DNA of 60,798 nt from Nitrospirota bacterium (lineage in GTDB: Bacteria; Nitrospirota; Thermodesulfovibrionia; Thermodesulfovibrionales; Dissulfurispiraceae), in the NCBI GenBank assembly GCA_040752355.1, contig JBFMHE010000024.1:1-60798 (forward strand). The letters are read 5' to 3'. The notes below the pieces were generated by a model, which was not told the origin of the DNA, did no database searches, and saw nothing but the letters and a program-made list of their open reading frames with translations. The first letter of the stretch is position 1. Each line of letters starts with the position of its first letter. Positions 54,435 through 60,786 of the stretch are shown here, one piece after another. The position numbers and the translations under genes are program-made.

Positions 54435-55406
54435 ATGGCTCAGAATCCCGGTGCCTTGCCGGAGGTCTTGAAGGTCGGAGCGAACGAGATGGAGCTGGTG
54501 GTCTTCAGGATGTACAGCACCCTTCCTGACGGGACCCCCGAGGTGCTCGACTACGGCGTCAATGTGGCGAAGGTGCGGGAGATCATCCCCATGCCGACGG
54601 TGACCAAGGTCCCTGACATGCCCGCCTATGCCGAGGCATTGGCCGAAGTGCGCGGAGAGGTCATCCCCATCGTGAATCTCGGCCAATGGATGAGGATAGA
54701 GGCCCCTGCTGCGATGGAGATCCGTCCGAAAGTGATCGTGCTCGAGATGCTCGGGACCACCGTCGGGATGATCGTCCATGACGTCGAGCGCATCAGGAGA
54801 ATCAAGTGGGACCAGATAAAGCCGCCGCCGTCGCTCCTCCAGGCGAAGCACAGCGGCAGGGTGACCGGAGTGACCAAGCTCGACGACGAGACCGAGTCGC
54901 TGCTCCTCATCCTCGACCTCGAGAGCATCATCTCCGAGATGGGCGGCTTTGTGCCCAAGCACGAAATAGCCCTCGAAGAGATCGAGCAGGTGGAGAAGAG
55001 GAAGCTGAAAGGGACCGTGCTCATCGCCGACGATTCCGGCGTCGCACGAAGAATTCTGAAGGATACCCTCGAGAATGCGGGCCTCCATGTCATCGAGGCG
55101 CAGGACGGCAAGCAGGCATTGGACATCCTGAACGACTTCCTGCCGAGGATCGGCGACCAGCCTATCACCAATTTCGTCCAGCTCATCATCTCCGATGTCG
55201 AGATGCCCGAGATGGACGGTCTCACCTTCACCAAGAATGTGAAGAACAACGCCAAGCTCCAGATCATCCCGATCATCATCAATACCTCGTTGAGCGGCGA
55301 TGAAAACAAGGAGAAGGCGAAGAGCGTCGGCGCTGAAGGCTACCTGGTGAAGTTCGATGTCACCAAGCTCCTGCGCGAAGTATCGCGGTGTATTAAGGTG
55401 AATTAG
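54435..55406 (+). CDS. cheV: CheV-type chemotaxis coupling protein (CheW plus receiver)
   Basis: About 324 residues. The CheW-like domain (about 15-170; ELVVFRM, YGVNVAKVREIIPMP, VRGEVIPIVNLGQWM) is followed by a receiver (about 200-324) with ADDSGVAR, phospho-acceptor Asp in LIISDVEMPEMDG and the Lys of EGYLVKFD. It links chemoreceptors to the kinase and tunes adaptation. The ATG at 54435 follows GGAGGG and matches the family N-terminus; an ATG at 54387 in the same frame is the alternative. No receptor gene is adjacent. Confidence 0.9.
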   Translation: MAQNPGALPEVLKVGANEMELVVFRMYSTLPDGTPEVLDYGVNVAKVREIIPMPTVTKVPDMPAYAEALAEVRGEVIPIVNLGQWMRIEAPAAMEIRPKVIVLEMLGTTVGMIVHDVERIRRIKWDQIKPPPSLLQAKHSGRVTGVTKLDDETESLLLILDLESIISEMGGFVPKHEIALEEIEQVEKRKLKGTVLIADDSGVARRILKDTLENAGLHVIEAQDGKQALDILNDFLPRIGDQPITNFVQLIISDVEMPEMDGLTFTKNVKNNAKLQIIPIIINTSLSGDENKEKAKSVGAEGYLVKFDVTKLLREVSRCIKVN

Positions 55407-55597
55407 AGCGTCTAACGGAATGAGCAGAGGCGAGTCAGACAAGGCACAGTATGTTCGCTCATTCTCGACGGGCATCCAGCCCGTCTCCGAGGCTGGATCA
55501 GCCCGCTTCACCATCCCTGGATTTCGCCTGGGCTGATCAAGCCGCTCACCTACTATACCTCGTCCGACTCCAAGCTGCGTTATTTCGTTAGGGGCTC
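55406..55597. repeat. 192-bp imperfect palindromic element with two inner hairpins
   Basis: The outer arms of about 50 bp mirror each other: GAGCGTCTAACGGAAT on the left against GAGCCCCTAACGAAAT on the right (reverse complement), then GAGTCAGACAAGG against GAGTCGGACGAGG. Inside are a perfect hairpin (GACGGGC-ATCCA-GCCCGTC, 55467-55485) and a second one (GATCAGCCC at 55496-55504 with GGGCTGATC at 55530-55538). It starts at the last base of the cheV stop codon and ends 18 bp before the end of the alcohol dehydrogenase gene, so it fills the gap. It could be a miniature mobile element, a structured RNA or a bidirectional terminator. Confidence 0.75.
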
Positions 55598-55614
55598 ATA
55601 GATTCGATAGAGTA

Positions 55615-56664
55615 TCAGCCGCCGAAGGTGACGAGGCACTTCAGCGAGTCGCGCGCTTCGGCGGTCAGTTTATACGCCTGCGCCGTCTCGTCGATGCCGA
55701 AGCGGTGGGTCACGAGCTTGTCCGCTGTAACGAATCCCTTCCTGATAAACTCCAACGCTTCTTTCGTATCGGTAGGACCGCACGAGTAGCTTGTCACCAG
55801 GCTGATGTCGTTGAAGTAGAGGTGGTTGGGATCGACGGTCAGCATCTCGCCCGGCTTGGCCGGGGTGAAGAGGACCACCGACCCTCCCGGCGCCGCTGCC
55901 GCTATGCCGGTCTCCATGACCGCAGCGCTGTTCGGCCCGACGATAACGATATCCGCCATGCGGCCGCCTGTCAGCTCACGCACCCTGGCGATCATATCCT
56001 CCTTTGACACATCGATGACATGATCTGCGCCGAGCTCGAGCGCCTTCCGTAATCTGGACGGTATCATGTCCGTGCCGATGACCCGCTTCGCCCCAAAGGC
56101 CCGTGCGAGGAGTACATGCATCTGGCCCATGACGCCGAGGCCGATGACGAGCATCGTATCTCCGGGCCTGACCGCCGCCCGCCGCAGCGACTTCACCACG
56201 CATGCCGTGGGCTCCACGAGCGTGCCGTCCTCATAGCTCACCCCTTCGGGAAGCCTGATCGTATCGTGCCTGAGATTCGTCTCGGGAATGAGCACGTATT
56301 CGGCGATGCCGCCGGGGACGATCTTCGTCGTGCGCCAGGTCGAGCACTGCACATGGTCGCCCCGCTCGCAGCAGGCGCAGGAGAGGCACGGCGCATGGTG
56401 GTGCACGAAGACCCGGTCACCGACACTGAACGCCGGTGGCTGAGAGCTGACGGCTGACAGCTCTTTCCCCAGCTCGACGATCTCCCCTGCCGGCTCATGC
56501 CCGATCACCAGAGGCGCCTTCTTCTCGATATACCACGGCATCACATCCCCCGAACAGATGCCGCACGCCTTCGTTTTTATCAATGCATCACGCGGTCCGA
56601 CTTTAGGGACAGGCATGTCCTCGATGCGAATATCCGTAAAGCTGTAGAGCCTGGCGACTTTCAT
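55615..56664 (-). CDS. Zinc-dependent medium-chain alcohol dehydrogenase, with in-frame insertion
   Basis: 349 residues. Catalytic zinc ligands lie in ACGICSGD and GHEPAGE; the structural zinc Cys cluster CLSCACCERGDHVQC is at about 93-107; the NAD(P) motif is VIGLGVMGQMH. It oxidises an alcohol or polyol; the substrate is unknown. Residues about 69-79 (LSAVSSQPPAF) interrupt the usual GKxVxxFxVGDRV region and are encoded by TCAGC mini-repeat DNA. Its start codon overlaps the integrase stop (ATGA), with GGAGAG inside the integrase end as ribosome site. Confidence 0.92.
   Translation of the reverse strand: MKVARLYSFTDIRIEDMPVPKVGPRDALIKTKACGICSGDVMPWYIEKKAPLVIGHEPAGEIVELGKELSAVSSQPPAFSVGDRVFVHHHAPCLSCACCERGDHVQCSTWRTTKIVPGGIAEYVLIPETNLRHDTIRLPEGVSYEDGTLVEPTACVVKSLRRAAVRPGDTMLVIGLGVMGQMHVLLARAFGAKRVIGTDMIPSRLRKALELGADHVIDVSKEDMIARVRELTGGRMADIVIVGPNSAAVMETGIAAAAPGGSVVLFTPAKPGEMLTVDPNHLYFNDISLVTSYSCGPTDTKEALEFIRKGFVTADKLVTHRFGIDETAQAYKLTAEARDSLKCLVTFGG
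56428..56465 (-). repeat. GCTGA/TCAGC mini-repeat inside the alcohol dehydrogenase gene
   Basis: The coding strand reads CTGTCAGCCGTCAGCTCTCAGCC, broken here as CTGTCAGCCGTCAGC plus TCTCAGCC, encoding LSAVSSQP. It shares TCAGCCGTCAGC with the repeat between dctP and dctQ and resembles the one in aroC. Confidence 0.65.
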
Positions 56665-57974
56665 TTGCTCTCTCCATAAAGTACATCCAATGGACTCTGA
56701 GGCGCATTTGCCATGTTACGAAGGACATGAGTATAGATCATAGTCGTTTCAACATTTTTATGCCCAAGGAGGCTCTGGACCTCTCTGATATTGATACCGT
56801 TCTGAAGCAGATGCGTAGCAAAGCTGTGTCTCAGCGTATGGACTGTTGCATGCTTAACTATACCTGCCTGCCGCAGCGCATCTCTGAGTGCAAGTTGAAT
56901 GGATTTATCGCTGATGTGATGTCGCCCGACCTTGCCGCCTCTCGGATCTACAGAAAGCTTGGACGAGGGGAAAACATATTGCCACCGCCATTCTTTAGCG
57001 GCATCAGGGTATTTCCGTTCAAGCGCATCCGGCAGAAAGACCGCTCCATGTCCGGCGGCAACGTCCTTGTCGTGAAGCGCCTTTACCTTCTTCAGATGCT
57101 CTCTCAATCGCTCCTTCACCGCTACTGGAAGCATTGTCGTGCGGTCCTTGTCACCCTTGCCACTGCGGATAAAGATCGTGTTTGCATCAAGGTCAATATC
57201 CTGCACCCGCAACCGGGCGAGCTCCATAAGGCGAAGCCCGGCCCCGTAGAGCAGCTCGGCAATCAGTAGATTGGTCCCGGTCATATGCCTGAACAACTGT
57301 CCCATCTCTTCTACGGTAAGCACAACCGGGAGCTTCTGTCCGCGTTTCGCTCTGACGGTATCGCCGAGATGTTCTGTCTCCTTGTTAAGTACATAGCGAA
57401 AGAGAAACAGAATCGCGTTGAAGGCCTGGTTTTGAGTAGAAGAAGATACTCTTTGCTTAAGCGCAAGATGGCTCAGGAAATTTTTGAAATCTGCCGATGA
57501 CAAATCATCTATTTTCTTGTCGTCAGATTCAAGGGCATAAGAGAAGAAACGCTCGATCCACTGAAGGTATGTTCGTTCGGTACTGTACGAATAATGCTTC
57601 AACCTTATCAAGCGCCTTGTCTCTCTGAAAGCGCTATCTCTATCCGCGATCCTTGCTGCGCCCGCGGTCTGACCGCCGGTTTTGCCGAGATAATTGAAAT
57701 AATAAAGCCTCAGTGCATCGCTTGCCTGCTTCGGCTGCCACTCAAGAACACGTTTGTCCGACCGCAGGGTCTCGATAAACTCCTGAACCGCTATTTCATC
57801 ATACTCCGTCACTGAGCGCTCAAGCCTGCGGGCAAATACGAAAAACCTGCTTACCCAATAAGCGAGAAACGGGATATTTTTTTCAGGGGCAAGCTTTCTT
57901 TCCGCAAGGAACTTTTGAAACTCAGGAAGGAGGTTATTATTAACATCAGACGATTTTGCCATATTTCCCGCCAT
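56661..57974 (-). CDS. intI: Integron integrase (IntI-type tyrosine recombinase)
   Basis: About 437 residues. The tyrosine-recombinase set is complete: Arg248 (YGAGLRLMEL), His379 and Arg382 (HTLRHSFATHLL), His405 (LLGHKN) and Tyr414 (IYTHV). The extra patch found only in integron integrases (about 305-336: HGAVFLPDALERKYPDAAK, then EWRWQYVFPSS) identifies it as IntI rather than XerC/D or a phage integrase. An N-terminal extension of about 115 residues precedes the core SAM-like domain. ATG at 57974 is chosen; GTG at 57998 and ATG at 57962 are alternatives. It reads away from its cassettes, as usual, and its stop overlaps the adh start. Confidence 0.95.
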   Translation of the reverse strand: MAGNMAKSSDVNNNLLPEFQKFLAERKLAPEKNIPFLAYWVSRFFVFARRLERSVTEYDEIAVQEFIETLRSDKRVLEWQPKQASDALRLYYFNYLGKTGGQTAGAARIADRDSAFRETRRLIRLKHYSYSTERTYLQWIERFFSYALESDDKKIDDLSSADFKNFLSHLALKQRVSSSTQNQAFNAILFLFRYVLNKETEHLGDTVRAKRGQKLPVVLTVEEMGQLFRHMTGTNLLIAELLYGAGLRLMELARLRVQDIDLDANTIFIRSGKGDKDRTTMLPVAVKERLREHLKKVKALHDKDVAAGHGAVFLPDALERKYPDAAKEWRWQYVFPSSKLSVDPRGGKVGRHHISDKSIQLALRDALRQAGIVKHATVHTLRHSFATHLLQNGINIREVQSLLGHKNVETTMIYTHVLRNMANAPQSPLDVLYGESK

Positions 57975-58049
57975 TTCGCTTTTAAACCATATTACCACAA
58001 AAAACGAAAAAGTGAAAATGCCTGCAATTGATTTTATGGCAGTTTTCTA

Positions 58050-58078
58050 TTTCAAAAAATCTCTCAATGTGCTATAGT
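58050..58078 (+). promoter_or_regulatory. Candidate integron cassette promoter (Pc)
   Basis: TGTGCTATAGT (58068-58078) is an extended -10; a weak TTTCAA (58050-58055) lies 17 bp upstream of TATAGT. It points into the cassettes from between intI and attI, where cassette promoters are found. The same -10 word serves host genes at 4945, 15151 and 35231. Confidence 0.5.
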
Positions 58079-58125
58079 GGAGACAATTTTAAGTAATATG
58101 GCGGTCCGTATAGTAATTGTTCGGC
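58079..58125 (+). other. Candidate attI site
   Basis: The first cassette joins the platform at GTTCGGC (58119-58125), with the crossover after G58119. TTCGGC is the exact complement partner of GCCGAAC, the 5' box of the first attC, so this is the insertion point. The left limit of attI is a guess; the integrase core-site repeats cannot be defined by eye. Confidence 0.75.
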
Positions 58126-58152
58126 ATTTAAATCACAACAGGAGGTCTAATA

Positions 58153-58848
58153 TTGAGATGTACGTGTGAGAATATAGCTGTTCCCGACATAAAACTTTCT
58201 ACGGTGTGTATTGGTCATCTGTGGATGTTCAACAACATTACCGCAACTGAGTTGGAGGTTCTCGCTGGCAATGCTAAACGTCGACAAATCGGGAAAGGCA
58301 AGTTTATTTTTAACCAAGGGGATCCATCTACCGAAATGTTCCTAATGAAATCTGGTAGGGTCAAATTGACTAAAATCCTCGAGAATGGTAACGAAATCAC
58401 CTTGGATATTAGAAAAGCTGGGGATTTTATCGGTGAAAATATTTTTTCTGGCGAAAACCTCTATCCAGTAAACGCTGTGTGTATGGACAATACACTTACC
58501 TGTGGATTTTCAAGGGAACAGTTAAGCCAGATGATACTACAATACCCAAATATCGGCTTACAGATTATAAAAAATATGAGCGAAAGAATTTCTCAACTTA
58601 CCAGCAAAGTTGGCTCAATGGCCGAAACGAGCATTGAAGATCGTCTATATAGTGTTCTCAAACAAATTGCAAATGAACATGGCATTCCAAGTCAAAAAGG
58701 TGTGAAATTACAATTCCCTTTGACCCATGAAGAATTAAGTTTTCTTATCGGCGCACATCGTGTCAGTGTCACAAAAGCCATAAAATATCTCAAGGAAACA
58801 GGGAAAATAGAAATAGACAACCGAGTCATGATTATTACACCCGGATGA
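58153..58848 (+). CDS. Cassette-borne CRP/FNR-type regulator with N-terminal cysteines
   Basis: 231 residues in cassette 1. TTG start, 7 bp after GGAGG; the ATG at 58158 is out of frame. Cys3, Cys5 and Cys19 near the N-terminus and two more in the sensor domain (VCMDNTLTCGFS) could hold an iron-sulfur cluster as in FNR, though spacing differs. The cyclic-nucleotide-like barrel (about 25-145) is followed by a Crp-type helix-turn-helix. Its recognition helix, GAHRVSVTKAI, lacks the Glu and Arg of FNR (VETISR), so its DNA site should differ from TTGAT. A palindrome TGTAGC-N4-GCTACA lies right after the gene. AT-rich relative to the chromosome. Confidence 0.9.
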   Translation: MRCTCENIAVPDIKLSTVCIGHLWMFNNITATELEVLAGNAKRRQIGKGKFIFNQGDPSTEMFLMKSGRVKLTKILENGNEITLDIRKAGDFIGENIFSGENLYPVNAVCMDNTLTCGFSREQLSQMILQYPNIGLQIIKNMSERISQLTSKVGSMAETSIEDRLYSVLKQIANEHGIPSQKGVKLQFPLTHEELSFLIGAHRVSVTKAIKYLKETGKIEIDNRVMIITPG

Positions 58849-58893
58849 TTTTTTTCACTATGAGGACAACAGAATTTAAATAAAAAAAGTAAA

Positions 58894-58936
58894 TGTAGCC
58901 TCAGCTACAACGTTTTATGTCTGTGTGGACTATATT
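58894..58936 (+). promoter_or_regulatory. Palindromic operator at about -41.5 and -10 of the flavoprotein gene
   Basis: TGTAGC-CTCA-GCTACA (58894-58909) is a perfect inverted repeat of CRP/FNR size. The -10 TATATT is at 58931-58936 and no -35 is seen. With a start near 58943, the operator centre at 58901.5 is at about -41.5, where class II activators of this family bind. The regulator gene ends 45 bp upstream. Confidence 0.65.
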
Positions 58937-58972
58937 AATCCCAACCTTAACCTAAACCGAGGAGGATTAATT

Positions 58973-59626
58973 ATGGACCCTAAAGTTATTGGTATTTCTG
59001 GAAGCCCTGTAAAAGATTCAAACACTGACAGATTAGTCAAGGCCGTACTCGAAAATAGTGGTCTGCCCCATGAATTTATCAAACTCAGTCGCGTAAAAGT
59101 ACAACCCTGCATTGCCTGTCTTGGTTGTACGAAAGACAATATCTGTAAAGTTAAAGATGATTTCCCTGCTCTCGCAGAAAAGATTAAAAAAGCTGGCGCA
59201 ATTGTTGTTGGTGGATATCCTCCATATGGAACTATAGATGGTTTTACTAAATCTTTTCTTGAAAGACTTTTCTCGCTTCGGCACCAAAATGGTTTTAATC
59301 GTGGCAAGTTAGCAGTCGTTGTTGTGACAGGAATTGGTCGTGGTGCTCCTGGTCTTGAAGAAGCTAGTAACCAGGTAACCCATGCACTGACTTTAGAAGG
59401 AATGGACGTGCTTGGCCAGCTTAAGGCTACAGGCAACCCAGAATGTATGGTTTGTGGCTTTGGTCAATCTTGCCCAATGAGCGCACTTCCTTGGATTTTT
59501 GGCAAGGATACGGAAGTAACACCTGAAAAATTTTGTAATGTGGAAAACCAGCATAATATTTGGAATGAAGCACATAGGCTTGGCAAGGAAATCCACAACC
59601 GACTCAAGCAGCAGCAATCCATGTAA
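58973..59626 (+). CDS. Iron-sulfur flavoprotein (NADPH-dependent FMN reductase fold)
   Basis: 217 residues in cassette 1. Flavodoxin-like FMN-binding start (VIGISGSPVKDSNTDRLV), then a compact Cys motif CIACLGCTKDNICKVKDDF (C-x2-C-x2-C-x5-C, about 45-57), the 4Fe-4S signature of Methanosarcina Isf-type proteins, then GGYPPYGTIDGFTKSFLERL. Isf proteins reduce O2 or peroxide in anaerobes. The ATG at 58973 follows GAGGAGG. Further Cys residues near the C-terminus (ECMVCGFGQSC) are an oddity. Pairs with the FNR-type regulator upstream. Confidence 0.9.
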   Translation: MDPKVIGISGSPVKDSNTDRLVKAVLENSGLPHEFIKLSRVKVQPCIACLGCTKDNICKVKDDFPALAEKIKKAGAIVVGGYPPYGTIDGFTKSFLERLFSLRHQNGFNRGKLAVVVVTGIGRGAPGLEEASNQVTHALTLEGMDVLGQLKATGNPECMVCGFGQSCPMSALPWIFGKDTEVTPEKFCNVENQHNIWNEAHRLGKEIHNRLKQQQSM

Positions 59627-59651
59627 TATTGGACAAATCATATTCCATGAC

Positions 59652-59683
59652 AAAAGAGGAGCGCTTCGCTCCTCTTTTTTTTT
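59652..59683 (+). terminator. Strong intrinsic terminator inside cassette 1
   Basis: AAAAGAGGAGCG (59652-59663) and CGCTCCTCTTTT (59667-59678) form a perfect 12-bp stem with a CTT loop, followed by T residues to 59683. It lies 26 bp after the flavoprotein stop. It would stop both the cassette's own transcript and read-through from Pc into cassette 2. Confidence 0.92.
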
Positions 59684-59772
59684 CGCAAGCTGCCTAACAA
59701 CCTCGGGAAATGAGTGTTAATGCGGTGTCAAAAGAAAAATTGGATACATTTTCTAACAAATAAACGACAAAA

Positions 59773-59861
59773 GCCGAACAAACGCATAGAGAGGGACGGC
59801 GGGGAGCAGCTTTCTCTGAAACTATTTCATTGGCCGCCGCCCCTCATGCTAGGCGTTGGGC
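59773..59861 (+). other. attC site of cassette 1
   Basis: 89 bp. 5' box GCCGAAC (59773-59779), 3' box GTTGGGC (59855-59861) with crossover after G59855. Between them, GAGGGACGGCGG (59791-59802) pairs with CCGCCGCCCCTC (59834-59845), giving the long imperfect palindrome that attC needs. The core GACGGCGGGGAGCAGC is shared with the second attC. 5' box complements the start of cassette 1 (TTCGGC). Confidence 0.9.
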
Positions 59862-59938
59862 GGCGCACGATGCAACCGCCCGGCAGCGTCAATCGTAGGT
59901 CTGACATACAAAACCAACAATAAATAATTGGAGATTAC

Positions 59939-60211
59939 ATGGATATAACGGCATGGCTGTTAATAGCTATCTTTTGCATAGGAATTATATCACTAATTGG
60001 ATTCTTTGTTACAAAAACAAAGGGATTTGGTCGCTTTGCAACAAGCTCGTTTCTATTGCTTCTAGTCATTGTAGTGTCATCTCTTTTTTATGCATCTGGA
60101 AAACTTGATGCCCAAGTATTTGCAAATATATTATTTGCGGTTATTGGCTTTGCCGGTGGTCTATTTACTGGGAAAGAGAAAGAACCAACAACCAATAATG
60201 TCACCAAATAG
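59939..60211 (+). CDS. Cassette 2 small membrane protein (hypothetical)
   Basis: 90 residues, three hydrophobic helices (about 5-24, 35-53, 62-77) and a hydrophilic Lys/Glu/Asn tail. Ribosome site TTGGAG 5 bp before the ATG. No family recognised. It is the first gene of cassette 2, about 80 bp from the cassette start; the cassette begins with a GGGCGG-N12-CCGCCC hairpin. Confidence 0.75.
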   Translation: MDITAWLLIAIFCIGIISLIGFFVTKTKGFGRFATSSFLLLLVIVVSSLFYASGKLDAQVFANILFAVIGFAGGLFTGKEKEPTTNNVTK

Positions 60212-60224
60212 CTACTCAATAGAA

Positions 60225-60464
60225 ATGAGCATTATATCAAATATCGCTAAGGCAGTGTCTAATTGGTACAACGGAGCATATATCCCTCACGAAAACCCCC
60301 ATGATTCTCCTTTGGTTATTCCTGGCGGGGATTATGAGTGCCACTGGACTGCAATAGCAGCTAAAGCAATTATCGGTTTCTATTTAAGGCATTGGCAATG
60401 GCTTTGGACAACTATCATTGCCATTATCGGGGTGTATGCCACTGTTCTTACGCTTAAACCGTAG
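60225..60464 (+). CDS. Cassette 2 second gene: small protein with C-terminal membrane helix
   Basis: 79 residues: a soluble start (ISNIAKAVSNWYNGAYIPHENPHDSP), shown here only in part in running text, a YECHW segment, then hydrophobic residues about 42-76 with Trp-rich LRHWQWLWTTII. It begins 13 bp after the stop of the first gene, so translation may be coupled. The frame is open back to 60090 and an ATG at 60198 overlaps the first gene; neither start has a good ribosome site. It reminds me of hypothetical proteins often seen in integron cassettes, but that is memory, not a search. Confidence 0.6.
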   Translation: MSIISNIAKAVSNWYNGAYIPHENPHDSPLVIPGGDYECHWTAIAAKAIIGFYLRHWQWLWTTIIAIIGVYATVLTLKP

Positions 60465-60586
60465 AGACTCAAGTCCCATCCCAAAGAAAGCACCAGATAC
60501 CCAGAAAAGCATATTAGACAACACAAGAAACGAAAATCTTATAGTATTTTCAGACATTAAGGCACCTATCTAAAATAAAAATCTTA

Positions 60587-60679
60587 GCCCAACAATTGGG
60601 TCAACCAGACGGCGGGGAGCAGCGTCGCGCTAGTCGCGGCAAGTTCAGTGGCCGCCGCTGGTTACCCTTGGCGTTCTGT
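60587..60679 (+). other. attC site of cassette 2
   Basis: 93 bp. 5' box GCCCAAC (60587-60593), a perfect RYYYAAC, and 3' end GTTCTGT (60673-60679) with crossover after G60673. CCAGACGGCGG (60605-60615) pairs with CCGCCGCTGG (60652-60661). Its 5' box complements the first bases of cassette 2 (TTGGGC) rather than the following bases, as expected in an array. The apical part CGTCGCG/CGCGGC forms a further stem. Confidence 0.9.
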
Positions 60680-60786
60680 GAAAATAACTGCAAAATAAAG
60701 ACGAAATTAACGGCATAATAAACAAGAAGAAATAACGGCTATACATGATGGATGAAAGAATCCAATTTCAATCGGAGGGTAATGGG

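Noticed and set aside
55406-55597. The palindromic element as an attC site
   Set aside because: GTCTAAC and GTTAGGG resemble attC boxes, but it is longer than usual attC sites, has several inner hairpins, lacks the array's core, and lies on the wrong side of intI.
59692-59698. GCCTAAC as the 5' box of an additional attC after the terminator
   Set aside because: There is no matching GTTAGGC and no palindrome between it and the next attC, so it is taken as chance.
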